Source: UBA5066 sp046331465 (GTDB lineage Bacteria > Acidobacteriota > Thermoanaerobaculia > UBA5066). Taken from it: DNA of 64,000 nucleotides. Location: assembly GCA_046331465.1 (NCBI GenBank), contig JAXLQV010000002.1, positions 806,001 through 870,000 of the forward strand. Direction: 5' to 3'. Positions 55,899 through 63,812 of the stretch are shown here, in pieces. The first letter of the stretch is position 1. Every line of letters begins with the position of its first letter. The position numbers and the translations under genes were made by a program. Below the pieces are notes generated by a model. That model ran no database searches. It had not been told where the DNA came from and saw nothing but the letters and a program-made list of their open reading frames with translations.

Positions 55899-56867
55899 TC
55901 AGGGGAGGAAGCGGAAGGCGGAGTGCTGCCCCGCCGAGAGGAGGATCCAGCGGAGGGCGAGGCCGCCCGACAGGATCAGGACCGGGAGGATCGCGGCGAA
56001 CGGGAGGTGCCGCTTCGCTTCGATCGCCTCCATCGCGAGCGGGACGAGGAGGCCGAGGACGACGACGCAGGAGAAGAAGACCGCCGTGTAGGGCCCGCCG
56101 AGGAACTGCGCCGCGGCCCACTTCCCGGCGTCGCCCGAGGTGGCCCAGCCGAGGAGCATAAGCGCGATCAGGACGAGCTCGCCGACGATCGCGGCCGCGT
56201 CCCACCTCACGAGAGTCTTTCGCTCGCCCTCCCCGAGCGGGAGGAGGAGAAGGAGGGCCGCGCCCGTCGAGAGGCCGGAGGCGAGGAAGAGCGGCCCGAG
56301 GACGGCGCTGTTCCAGGCGATGCGCGAGGGCATCGTCCCGAGGAGGAGTCCCGTGTAGATGCCGAGCGCGACGCCCATCCCGACGCTCGTCAGGAGGATC
56401 CCGCGGCGGCTCCGGTCGGCGAGGGCGAGGAGCGCCTCGAGGGGCTTCGCGAGAGCGCCCGGCGTCTTCCCGCGCAGCCACTCGCGCTGCGCCCCGTCCG
56501 TCGAGCCGAGGCCGTGGAGGAGGCCGACGGGGTAGATCAGGACGAGGATCCAGGCGCCCCACGACATCGGCGAGGTCGCGTGGAAGAACATGTAGAAGCG
56601 CCAGGCCCAGAGCCGGTGCGCGAGGTCGATCCAGAGGGCGAGCATGCCGACGGAGAGGAGCGCGAGGGCGCCGAAGGGCACGAGCCGGAGCGCCGCGCCC
56701 CGCGGCTTCTCGCCGGAGCGCAGCTCGAGCGCCGCCGCAAGGACGAAGATCCCCGCGACGAGGCCGCCGAGGAAGAGGTAGACGACGATCTCCCAGCCCC
56801 AGGCGTGGAGCGAGGGGTCGATGCCGGGGTTCGCGCGGGTCGTGGTGGCTTCGATCAGCGTGTTCAT
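55899..56867 (-). CDS. NrfD/PsrC-like membrane subunit of a molybdoenzyme complex
   Basis: 322 residues with 8-9 predicted membrane helices in the NrfD/PsrC pattern (WGWEIVVYLFLGGLVAGIFVLAAALEL at the first helix). Such subunits exchange electrons with the quinone pool and bind no haem. The preceding gene gives a four-cluster ferredoxin and the first gene a molybdopterin subunit, so this is the anchor of a PsrABC-type complex. A polysulfide, sulfur or thiosulfate reductase role fits the sulfur-transport genes that follow. A 10-nt gap separates it from the ferredoxin gene. Confidence 0.9.
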   Translation of the reverse strand: MNTLIEATTTRANPGIDPSLHAWGWEIVVYLFLGGLVAGIFVLAAALELRSGEKPRGAALRLVPFGALALLSVGMLALWIDLAHRLWAWRFYMFFHATSPMSWGAWILVLIYPVGLLHGLGSTDGAQREWLRGKTPGALAKPLEALLALADRSRRGILLTSVGMGVALGIYTGLLLGTMPSRIAWNSAVLGPLFLASGLSTGAALLLLLPLGEGERKTLVRWDAAAIVGELVLIALMLLGWATSGDAGKWAAAQFLGGPYTAVFFSCVVVLGLLVPLAMEAIEAKRHLPFAAILPVLILSGGLALRWILLSAGQHSAFRFLP

Positions 56868-56877
56868 CGCCAGCGCC

Positions 56878-57435
56878 TCAGACGAGGAAGTGGACGTTCG
56901 GACCGGCGCCCGACTCGGGGTGGTTCACCTTCGAGCGCCGCTCGCGGAGGAGCCTCGCCACGGCCGACTCCGGGTCGGCCGCGTCGCCGAACGTGAGCGT
57001 GCCGGTGGGGCAGACGCCGACGCAGGCCGGCTGCAGCCCCTTCTGCACGCGGTGGAGGCAGAACGTGCACTTGTCGACGTACCCCTCCGGGTGGACGAAG
57101 CGCGCGTCGTACGGGCAGGCGGCGATGCACGCCTTGCAGCCCGAGCACTTGTGGTGCGTCACGAGGACGACGCCCCCCTCGTTCACGTGGGAGGCGCCCG
57201 TCGGGCAGTTCTTCACGCAGGGCGCGTCGGTGCAGTGGTTGCATCGTTCCGAACGGATCTCGGCGGAGAGCCGCGGGAACTCGCCCCGCACCTCCTCGAC
57301 GACCCAGTCGCGGCAGTAGCCGTCGGGGACGTCGTTCTCGGCCTTGCAGGCGAGGACGCAGGCCTTGCACCCGACGCACTGCCGGGTGTCGACCGTCATC
57401 GCGTAGCGCTTCGTGGCGGAGCTCTTCGCGCCCAT
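56878..57435 (-). CDS. Four-cluster [4Fe-4S] ferredoxin subunit (PsrB/DmsB-like)
   Basis: 185 residues. All sixteen cysteines for four [4Fe-4S] clusters are visible: C20/23/26/30, C65/68/73/77, C97/100/103/107 and C123/126/138/142. This matches the electron-transfer subunit of PsrABC/PhsABC/DmsABC complexes. There is no Tat motif, so it must be exported as a partner of the Tat-targeted catalytic subunit. The gene starts 1 nt after the catalytic subunit stop and lies 10 nt upstream of the anchor gene. Confidence 0.94.
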   Translation of the reverse strand: MGAKSSATKRYAMTVDTRQCVGCKACVLACKAENDVPDGYCRDWVVEEVRGEFPRLSAEIRSERCNHCTDAPCVKNCPTGASHVNEGGVVLVTHHKCSGCKACIAACPYDARFVHPEGYVDKCTFCLHRVQKGLQPACVGVCPTGTLTFGDAADPESAVARLLRERRSKVNHPESGAGPNVHFLV

Positions 57436-57436
57436 C

Positions 57437-59692
57437 TCAGCCCTCCGCCCTCGCGGCCGCCGCCCCGCTCGCGCCGGCCGCCTTCTCGATCGTCACGAAG
57501 TTGACGCTCATGCCGGTGGAACCGGCGACCGGGTCGATCGCGACGCGCGTGACGAGCGCCTGGTCGTCCATCCCGCGCCCCCTCGCGAACCTCAGCCCCG
57601 GGCTCGTGTGCCCGTAGCCGTGGACGACGAAGACGCAGTCCGGGCGGATCCGCTGCGTCACCTTGAGGCGCACCGGCTGCGACCTCACGCCGTCCTGGTT
57701 CACGAGCGTCACGACGTCGCCGCTCGCGAGCCCCTGCTCCTTCGCGGCCTTCGCGTTCAGCCAGACCTCGTTCTCCGAGAAGACCTCGGAGAGGAAGCGG
57801 TTGTTCGTCGTCCGGCCGAAGGTGTGCGTCGGCGTCCGGCCGAAGAGGAGCCGGAACTGGCCGTCGGCGGGCTGCTCGTGACGCGTGTAGGGAGGGAGCG
57901 GAGGGAGGCCGACCTCGGCCATCCGCTTCGAGTAGAGCTCGATCTTCTTCGACGGCGTCCCGAACGCGAGCTCGAGCCCCTCGTCGGTCCGGACCGGTAC
58001 CGGCGTCCCCCGGACGACGCCCTTCGTCTTCAGCTTCTCGACGTCGTAGCCGCCGGCCTTCAGCCGCTCGGTGACGAGCTGCTCACCGCTCTCCCAGGGG
58101 AAGTAGTCGCCGAGGCCGAGGCGCTTCCCGAGCTCCTTCGCGATCCACCAGCCGGGCTTCGACTCGTACATCGGCGGGACGACCTCCTGCCGGATCGCGA
58201 GGAACGGCTCCGACCACGGCACGGGGGCGACGTCGTCCCACCGCTCGAGGTACGTCGACTCCGGGAGGACGACGTCGGCCCAGCCGGTGATCTCGGCCGG
58301 GAGGACGTCGATCGCGACGAGGAGGTCGAGCTTCTGGATCGCCTCGAGGACCTTCGCGCGCTGCGGGAGCGACTGGAGAAGGTTGGAGCCGTAGACGATC
58401 CAGGCCTTGACCGGGCAGCCCGGCCCGCCGAGCCGGCCCGGCACCGTGGCGTCGCAGACGCCGTGCGAGAGGACCTCCTCGGCGAACGGGTAGACGACGC
58501 CGTCCGGGTGGTCCTGCGTCGCCTTCGGCTTCACGGCGTAGTCGGGGACCGGGTACTTCGGGACGGGCATCTGCGTCGGGACGAAGATGCCGCCGCGCCG
58601 ACCCCAGGAGCCGAGGAGCGCGTTCAGGATGGCGATCGCCCGGGAGCGCTGGACGTCGTCGCCGTACCAGGTGACGTGCCGCCCCGGGTGGACGAGCGAG
58701 GCCGGGCGGGCGCCTGCGATGAAGCGCGCCGTCTCGACGATCGTCGAAGGCGCGATCGTCGTCTCGGTGAACGCCCACTCGGGAGTCTTGTCGGCGACGT
58801 GGTTACGGAGCTCCTCGAGGCCGACGGCGTTCTTCTCGACGTAGTCGCGGTCGTAGAGCCCCTCGCCGAGGATGACGTGGATCCAGGCGAGGAGGAGCGC
58901 CAGGTCGGTTCCCGGCTTGATCGGCAGCCAGTAGCGCGCCTTGCCCGCGGCGGTCGAGAAGCGCGGGTCGACGACGACGAGCTGGCCCCCCTTCGCGATC
59001 ATCTGGGCGAAGTCCTGGACCTGCGTGTTGTGCATGTTCTCGCCGAGGTGCGAGCCGATCAGGGTCAGGACCCGGGAGTTCGCGATGTCGAGGACCTCGG
59101 GCGAGCCGAGGGAGGCGCCGTAGGTCAGGTTGAAGCCGACCTCGCGCGGGCCGCGGCACTGCCCGTAGGAGGGTGCCGTGACGTTCGCCGAGCCGTAGGC
59201 GAAGAGAAGGTGCTTGAAGAACGACCCGCCGAAGCCGTGGGAGAAGAGGGCGACCTTGTCGGGGCCGCAGTCCTTCTGGATCCTCAGGAGCTGCTCGGCG
59301 GTGAAGTCGAGGGCCTTCTCCCAGGAGACCTCCTCGAATTCCTGCGTCCCGCGCCTGGTCCCGCGGCGCAGGAGCGGCTTCTTGAGCCGGTCGGGGTCGT
59401 AGAGGAGGCCCGTGCCGCCGGTGCCGCGCGGGCAGAGGTGGCCGCGCGAGAGAGGGTGCTCGGGGTTCCCGACGAGCTTCGTGACCTTCCCGCCCTTCAC
59501 GTGGGCGAGGACGCCGCACTTCCAGAAGCAGAGCTCGCAGAACGTCGGGACGACCTGCTCACCATCCGTGCCCGGGTCGTGGACGACGTCGCGGTCGAGG
59601 CCCCACCACTTCGTCGTCAGTCCCGAGCCGAGGGCGGCGGCGCCGAGTCCCGCCCCGCCGATCTGGATGAACTCGCGCCGGCTCGTCGTCAT
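57437..59692 (-). CDS. Tat-exported molybdopterin oxidoreductase, PsrA/PhsA-like catalytic subunit
   Basis: 751 residues. Tat signal with SRREFIQ at 4-10, then an N-terminal [4Fe-4S] site C52, C55, C59, C87 and the molybdopterin domains of the DMSO-reductase superfamily. C179 in SYGQCRGPRE is the candidate molybdenum ligand, as in polysulfide/thiosulfate reductases, which use Cys. Length matches PsrA/PhsA (about 750). Linked ferredoxin, NrfD and YeeE genes support a sulfur substrate. Sulfite dehydrogenase or another oxyanion enzyme is possible. The ATG at 59692 has GGAGGAG 3 nt upstream. The frame is open upstream, but that part is unrelated shadow. Confidence 0.9.
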   Translation of the reverse strand: MTTSRREFIQIGGAGLGAAALGSGLTTKWWGLDRDVVHDPGTDGEQVVPTFCELCFWKCGVLAHVKGGKVTKLVGNPEHPLSRGHLCPRGTGGTGLLYDPDRLKKPLLRRGTRRGTQEFEEVSWEKALDFTAEQLLRIQKDCGPDKVALFSHGFGGSFFKHLLFAYGSANVTAPSYGQCRGPREVGFNLTYGASLGSPEVLDIANSRVLTLIGSHLGENMHNTQVQDFAQMIAKGGQLVVVDPRFSTAAGKARYWLPIKPGTDLALLLAWIHVILGEGLYDRDYVEKNAVGLEELRNHVADKTPEWAFTETTIAPSTIVETARFIAGARPASLVHPGRHVTWYGDDVQRSRAIAILNALLGSWGRRGGIFVPTQMPVPKYPVPDYAVKPKATQDHPDGVVYPFAEEVLSHGVCDATVPGRLGGPGCPVKAWIVYGSNLLQSLPQRAKVLEAIQKLDLLVAIDVLPAEITGWADVVLPESTYLERWDDVAPVPWSEPFLAIRQEVVPPMYESKPGWWIAKELGKRLGLGDYFPWESGEQLVTERLKAGGYDVEKLKTKGVVRGTPVPVRTDEGLELAFGTPSKKIELYSKRMAEVGLPPLPPYTRHEQPADGQFRLLFGRTPTHTFGRTTNNRFLSEVFSENEVWLNAKAAKEQGLASGDVVTLVNQDGVRSQPVRLKVTQRIRPDCVFVVHGYGHTSPGLRFARGRGMDDQALVTRVAIDPVAGSTGMSVNFVTIEKAAGASGAAAARAEG

Positions 59693-59811
59693 CTTCTCCT
59701 CCGGGAATGGAAACGGTCGACGATCCCGGAGTTCAAGAATCGGGCCACCTGTCATCTGCGGACGAAGTCCTCTGCTGCAACGCGAAGTGCCGCTTCGGAC
59801 GTTCGCAAGTT

Positions 59812-59881
59812 TGCGACAGGACGTTTCAGGTGAAACGGTGTGTCGCAGGCCCTCGTTCCCGGGATTGAAACATCCTGTTTC
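59812..59881. promoter_or_regulatory. Concentric dyad and second half-related dyad upstream of the sulfur operon
   Basis: Site 1 is two inverted repeats sharing one centre (59829.5): outer TGCGACA..TGTCGCA (59812-59818, 59841-59847) and inner CGTTTCA-gg-TGAAACG (59822-59828, 59831-59837). Site 2 is GAAACA-tcc-TGTTTC (59867-59872, 59876-59881), centred about 44 bp away. Both contain GTTTC/GAAAC. They lie 120-190 nt upstream of the molybdoenzyme start, in the divergent region, and could bind a transcription regulator. Confidence 0.5.
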
Positions 59882-59936
59882 GGGGAAGGCTGCGGCGGGG
59901 TGTCGGTCGTGGCCCGCGATGGCGGCCGGCGTGCGG

Positions 59937-59942
59937 GAGAAT
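59937..59942 (+). promoter_or_regulatory. -10-like element GAGAAT before the thioesterase-like gene
   Basis: GAGAAT ends 8 nt before the ATG at 59951, with no ribosome site between. Confidence 0.4.
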
Positions 59943-59950
59943 CGCGGCCG

Positions 59951-60751
59951 ATGAGGCTCTCGACCGTCCACCGGCTCCGGCAAGCGGTCCGGGCCGTCGA
60001 GCTCGACGTCCGCGCCCGCATGGGCATCCGGCCGATGTGCGACCTCCTGCAGGAGGCGGCGAGCGAGCACGCGGCCCGCCTCGGCGTCGGCTTCGCGGAG
60101 CTCTCGGGGCAGGGCCTCGCGTGGATCCTGACCGGCTGGCGCCTCGAGGTCGCGAGGCGGCCCGCCTGGCGTGAGGAGGTCGTCGTCGAGACGTGGCCCT
60201 CCGCGAGGACGGACCGGACGGCCGACCGCGACTTCCTCCTCCTCTCGCCGGAGGAGGAGGTCCTCGCGCGGGGGACGAGCGCCTGGATGATCCTCGACCT
60301 CGAGCGCCGCAGGCCGGTGAGGCTCCCCGGGGCGCTGAAGGACCTCGTCCTGCCGGAGGTGCCGCGCGCGCTCGAAGGGGGCTGCAGCCGGCCGGCGTGG
60401 CGCGGGGGAGACGCGACGTCGGTCGAGGTCGCAGCCCGCCGCGCGGACCTCGACGCGAACGACCACGTGAGGAACACGGCCTACCTCGACTGGCTCGCGG
60501 AGGGGGTCCCGGAGGCGCTCTTCTCGCGCTCGGAGCTGCGGGCTCTCGAGGTCTCCTTCCGCGCCGAGGCCCGCGCCGGGGCGCGGGTCGTCGTCGAGAC
60601 CGTGAAGGAGGAGGGGCCGGAGCGCGTCGCGCTTCGGCAGCGGGTCGTCGAGGTCTCGACGGCGAAGGAGCTCGTCCTCGCCCGGAGCGACTGGGCGGGC
60701 GTGCAGGAAGGCCCCGGCGACGGGACGGGCCCGTCCTGCCCGAAGGGGTGA
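59951..60751 (+). CDS. Acyl-ACP thioesterase-like protein (double hotdog)
   Basis: 266 residues with two hotdog repeats, as in FatA/FatB-type and bacterial acyl-ACP thioesterases. The second repeat has DANDHVRNTAYLDWL, close to the DxNxHVxNxxYxxW signature that includes the catalytic region. The N-terminus (VELDVRARMGIRPMCDLLQEAASEHAARLG) is typical of the first hotdog helix. It would release free fatty acids from acyl carrier protein. It diverges from the sulfur operon and is probably monocistronic. The ATG is supported by the upstream GAGAAT. Confidence 0.82.
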   Translation: MRLSTVHRLRQAVRAVELDVRARMGIRPMCDLLQEAASEHAARLGVGFAELSGQGLAWILTGWRLEVARRPAWREEVVVETWPSARTDRTADRDFLLLSPEEEVLARGTSAWMILDLERRRPVRLPGALKDLVLPEVPRALEGGCSRPAWRGGDATSVEVAARRADLDANDHVRNTAYLDWLAEGVPEALFSRSELRALEVSFRAEARAGARVVVETVKEEGPERVALRQRVVEVSTAKELVLARSDWAGVQEGPGDGTGPSCPKG

Positions 60752-60786
60752 GTCTGGGGAGGCATCCCCGCGTACAGGGCCGGTGC

Positions 60787-60803
60787 TAAGCTGGACGCAG
60801 GAG
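60787..60803 (+). promoter_or_regulatory. Extended -10-like TGC-TAAGCT and ribosome site
   Basis: TAAGCT (60787-60792) is preceded by TGC. AGGAG (60799-60803) follows, 8 nt before the ATG at 60812. The leader would be short but normal. Confidence 0.4.
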
Positions 60804-60811
60804 ACAGGACC

Positions 60812-61516
60812 ATGCGATACGGCGCCGCCCTCCTCGCGGGGATGCTCGTTCTTTCTGCGGACCTCCGGGGTCAGCAGCAGCAGCCCGTCCTCCAGAGCAC
60901 TCCGGCCTCGGAGGCCCCCATCGTCGTCTACAAGATCGAGCTCCTCCCCAGCGGGTTCGGCTTCGCGATGGAAGAGCCGAAGCTCGAGGGGAACGTCTAC
61001 GTCTTCCGCACGCTCCCGGAGCGGACGATCTCCCGGCTCCCGAAGGAGCGGGTGAAGAAGATCTCCCGCTGGTCCTCGGACCTGAGCAAGGAGGTCGTCT
61101 GGCAGGTCGAGCTCAAGCCGACCGGCCGGATGCTCGCGAGCAAGGAACCCGTGAAGAAGGGTGCGGGATACGTCGTCACGGAGTTCAAGCAGGGGACGGT
61201 CATCAGCATCCGGGAGACCGAGGTGAAGAAGATCACCCGGCTGACGGGGCTCGACGCGTTCAAGGCCCAGCTCGAGGAGACGGGTGCCGCGAAGCTCTCC
61301 GGCGAGCTGCCGGCCGACGCGGGCGGCGCCACCGTGAGGGGCGCGGCGGGGAACGCCCCGGCTGCACCGGGCGCGGCCGCTCCGGCGACCGGAACGCAGG
61401 GCAACTGGAACTACCACGGCCAGCCGGGTGTCTCGGACGCGTACGCGCCGCCGAGCGCCGTCCAGGAGCGCCCCGGCGACGTGCCGAAGGCCGCGCCGAC
61501 CGCTCCGCCGAAATGA
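60812..61516 (+). CDS. Exported protein of unknown function
   Basis: 234 residues. Signal peptide (about 1-20, ending LRGQ), a Gln-rich N-terminus, then a compact lysine-rich domain (about 38-165) containing two related segments: TLPERTISRLPKERVKKISRW and QGTVISIRETEVKKITRLTG. Each ends VKKI(S/T)R, suggesting an internal duplication. The C-terminus (about 170-234) is Ala/Pro/Gly-rich and looks disordered. I do not recognise the family. It stands between a thioesterase-like gene and a PLP enzyme with its own promoter and terminator. Confidence 0.75.
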   Translation: MRYGAALLAGMLVLSADLRGQQQQPVLQSTPASEAPIVVYKIELLPSGFGFAMEEPKLEGNVYVFRTLPERTISRLPKERVKKISRWSSDLSKEVVWQVELKPTGRMLASKEPVKKGAGYVVTEFKQGTVISIRETEVKKITRLTGLDAFKAQLEETGAAKLSGELPADAGGATVRGAAGNAPAAPGAAAPATGTQGNWNYHGQPGVSDAYAPPSAVQERPGDVPKAAPTAPPK

Positions 61517-61533
61517 CCTGAGCGCCGTCCCCG

Positions 61534-61556
61534 CCGCCGGCCACGCGGGCCGGCGG
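61534..61556 (+). terminator. GC hairpin after the exported-protein gene
   Basis: A perfect 9-bp stem (61534-61542 with 61548-61556, 5-nt loop) lies 18 nt past the stop codon. No T-tract. Confidence 0.5.
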
Positions 61557-61607
61557 GGGCGGCGGACAGTGCCGTCCCGGGAGGGGCGTGCCGCGGGCCC
61601 CGCGTGC

Positions 61608-61613
61608 TACCTT
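61608..61613 (+). promoter_or_regulatory. Extended -10-like element TGC-TACCTT before the PLP enzyme gene
   Basis: TACCTT, with TGC before it, ends 7 nt before the ATG at 61621. This is the spacing expected if transcription starts at the initiation codon. Confidence 0.45.
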
Positions 61614-61620
61614 GCCCGCG

Positions 61621-63114
61621 ATGACCGAGCCCCTTCCCACCGTCTTCGCGGACCTCGAGACCGACGCGCGGGCCGACGTCGCCGAGGCGTTCCTCCGCCT
61701 CGCCGTCGAGCACTACGCGCGGACGTGGTCCGACGACGATCGCGTCTCCACCTCGCTCTCACCCGAGGAGATCGCCGCGCGTTTCGACGAGCCCCTCCCT
61801 TCCGGCGGCGGCTCCCTCGACCGCGTCCTCGAGCGCCTCCGGCGCGACGTCCTGCCGGAGTCGAACCACCTGACGAACCCGCGCGCGATGGGACACCAGG
61901 TCTCGGCGCCGCTCCCGGCCGCCGTCTGGACGGAGCCGGTCGTCGCCGCCCTGAACCAGTCCGTCGCCGTCTGGGAGATGTCGCCCGTCGGGACGATCCT
62001 CGAGGCGCGCGTCCTCCGCTGGATGTGCGACCTCGCGGGATTCGCCCCCGGGGCGGGCGGGACGTTCACCTCGGGCGGGACCGAGGCGACGTTCACGGCG
62101 CTCCTCGCGGCGCGCGCCGCGGCGATGCCGAACGCGTGGAAGGAGGGGGTCGGCGCGAACCCGCCCGTCGTCGTCCACGGCGAGCATGCGCACTACGCCG
62201 TGGCGCGGGCCGTCGGCGCGATGGGGCTCGGGACCGACCACGCCGTGAGCGTCCCGTCGCGGGAGTGGAAGATGGACGCCGCCGCGCTCGGGGCGACGCT
62301 CGAGAGGCTCGCGGCCGAGGGGCGCGCGGTCCTGGCCGTCGTCGCGACGGCCGGCTCGACGGCGACCGGCTCCTTCGACGACCTCGAGGCGATCGGGAAG
62401 CTCTGCGAGGCGCGCGGCCTCTGGCTCCACGTCGACGGCGCGCACGGGGCCTCGGGCCTCTTCTCGGCGGCGCACCGCGGGCGGCTCCGCGGCCTCAGGC
62501 GGGCCCGCTCGATCGCCTGGGACCCGCACAAGATGATGCTCATGCCCCTCTCGGCGGGGATGGTCCTCGTGCGCGACGAGCGCGACCTCGACGCCGCGTT
62601 CGCGCAGCGCGCGCCCTACCTCTTCCACGCCCGCGACGGCGCGCGGGCCTGGGACCAGGGGCCGCGGAGCTTCCAGTGCTCGCGGCGGATGGACGTCCTG
62701 AAGGTCTGGGTCGCGCTCCAGCGCTACGGCGCGGACGGGCTCGGGAAGATCTACGACCACCTCTGTGCCGTGGCGCAGGCCCTCCACGCCGCGATCGGCC
62801 GCCGCACCGACTTCGAGGCGCTCCACGAGCCCGAGGCGAACATCCTCTGCTTCCGCTGGGTGGGGAACGGTTCGATCACCGGCGAGCGGCTCGATGCGCT
62901 GAACCTCCGCCTCCGCGAGGAGTTCAACCGCTCGGGCGAAGGGTGGATCACGACGACGCTCCTCGGCGGGAAGCGGGTCCTCCGCGTCACCGTCATGAAC
63001 CCGCGCACCGGGGCGCGCGACGTCGAGCGGGTGCTCGACGGGCTGGGAAAGCTCGGCGCGCGCCTCGCGGCCGTCCCGCCCGAGCGTCGAGAGGGTCCTA
63101 CACCGAATCCCTGA
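61621..63114 (+). CDS. PLP-dependent group II decarboxylase-like enzyme
   Basis: 497 residues, an aspartate-aminotransferase-fold enzyme of the pyridoxal-dependent decarboxylase family (aromatic amino acid / glutamate / DABA type). K304 in WDPHKMMLMP is the Schiff-base lysine. HVDGAHGA supplies the aspartate that pairs with the pyridine nitrogen, and TSGGTEATFTALLAAR binds the phosphate. The substrate cannot be told from motifs. The ATG lies after an extended -10-like element. It converges with the PaaI-type thioesterase gene, overlapping it by 17 bp at the 3' ends. Confidence 0.9.
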   Translation: MTEPLPTVFADLETDARADVAEAFLRLAVEHYARTWSDDDRVSTSLSPEEIAARFDEPLPSGGGSLDRVLERLRRDVLPESNHLTNPRAMGHQVSAPLPAAVWTEPVVAALNQSVAVWEMSPVGTILEARVLRWMCDLAGFAPGAGGTFTSGGTEATFTALLAARAAAMPNAWKEGVGANPPVVVHGEHAHYAVARAVGAMGLGTDHAVSVPSREWKMDAAALGATLERLAAEGRAVLAVVATAGSTATGSFDDLEAIGKLCEARGLWLHVDGAHGASGLFSAAHRGRLRGLRRARSIAWDPHKMMLMPLSAGMVLVRDERDLDAAFAQRAPYLFHARDGARAWDQGPRSFQCSRRMDVLKVWVALQRYGADGLGKIYDHLCAVAQALHAAIGRRTDFEALHEPEANILCFRWVGNGSITGERLDALNLRLREEFNRSGEGWITTTLLGGKRVLRVTVMNPRTGARDVERVLDGLGKLGARLAAVPPERREGPTPNP

Positions 63115-63577
63115 CCAGGAACTTCGCCGAGGCCCGCGCGAGGGAGCTGCGGTCCTGCTGGAGCTCGGCGCGCACGTAGTAGAGAGGGTGGGACGAGGTC
63201 TTCTCGATCGTCCCGACGACGACCGCGCCCCGTTCCAGGCGGACCGGGGCGACAAAGCGGACGGTCAGCTCCGCCGTGACCGCGGCGATGCCGATGGAGA
63301 AGAGGGCGTTCGTCATTGCGGCGTCGAGGAGGGCCGAGGTGATCCCGCCGTGGAGAGTCTCCGGGTAGCTCTGGTAGACGGAGCGGCACGGGAAGAAGGC
63401 GACGACGGAGCCGTCGGCCCGGACCCGGAACCTCAGCTTCAGGCCGTCCGGGTTCTCGGGGTTGCAGACGAAGCAGCGAGGATGCTCCGCCGCCCGGACG
63501 GCCTCCAGCACGGCCTGGCTCGGCACCGGCTCCACGCAGGCCGCGGGGGCGGGACGCGGCGGAGGCGCATCACTCAC
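63098..63577 (-). CDS. PaaI-like hotdog thioesterase
   Basis: 159 residues. An N-terminal extension with CFVCNPENPDGLKLRF, typical of a bacterial subgroup of hotdog proteins, precedes the fold with TLHGGITSALLDAAMTNALFS, the segment carrying the catalytic region. It probably hydrolyses acyl-CoA thioesters of unknown nature. The start is GTG at 63577. The 3' end overlaps the convergent PLP enzyme gene by 17 bp, leaving no space for a terminator. Confidence 0.85.
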   Translation of the reverse strand: MSDAPPPRPAPAACVEPVPSQAVLEAVRAAEHPRCFVCNPENPDGLKLRFRVRADGSVVAFFPCRSVYQSYPETLHGGITSALLDAAMTNALFSIGIAAVTAELTVRFVAPVRLERGAVVVGTIEKTSSHPLYYVRAELQQDRSSLARASAKFLVRDSV

Positions 63578-63758
63578 GGCGGCGCCTCTGCGGGTCGGAT
63601 TCCACCGTGCTCGATCTCCTTCCTCGCGCGTGGGCGGCCGCGGCCGTCCACGCTATTCGGATCGAAGGATGTCACAGGCCCGGGCCCGGCCGGGGAGGGG
63701 GCGGACGGTCTCTCGCCCGCCGGTCCCGCGCGAGGGACGGGCACGCGGGCTTCCGTGC

Positions 63759-63764
63759 TACGGT
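63759..63764 (+). promoter_or_regulatory. Extended -10-like element TGC-TACGGT
   Basis: TACGGT with upstream TGC lies 48 nt before the methyltransferase ATG. A ribosome site (GGGAGG) is present near the start. Confidence 0.35.
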
Positions 63765-63812
63765 CTCCCGCGCCCGCGCGGCTGCCAGGGTCCGCGGGGA
63801 CGGGAGGATCCG

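Noticed and set aside
59776..59791. Sigma54 promoter for the sulfur operon on the minus strand
   Set aside because: GGCAC and TTGC are present, but the GG-to-GC spacing is 13 instead of 12, which normally abolishes sigma54 promoters. It is kept only as a weak hint in the dyad finding.
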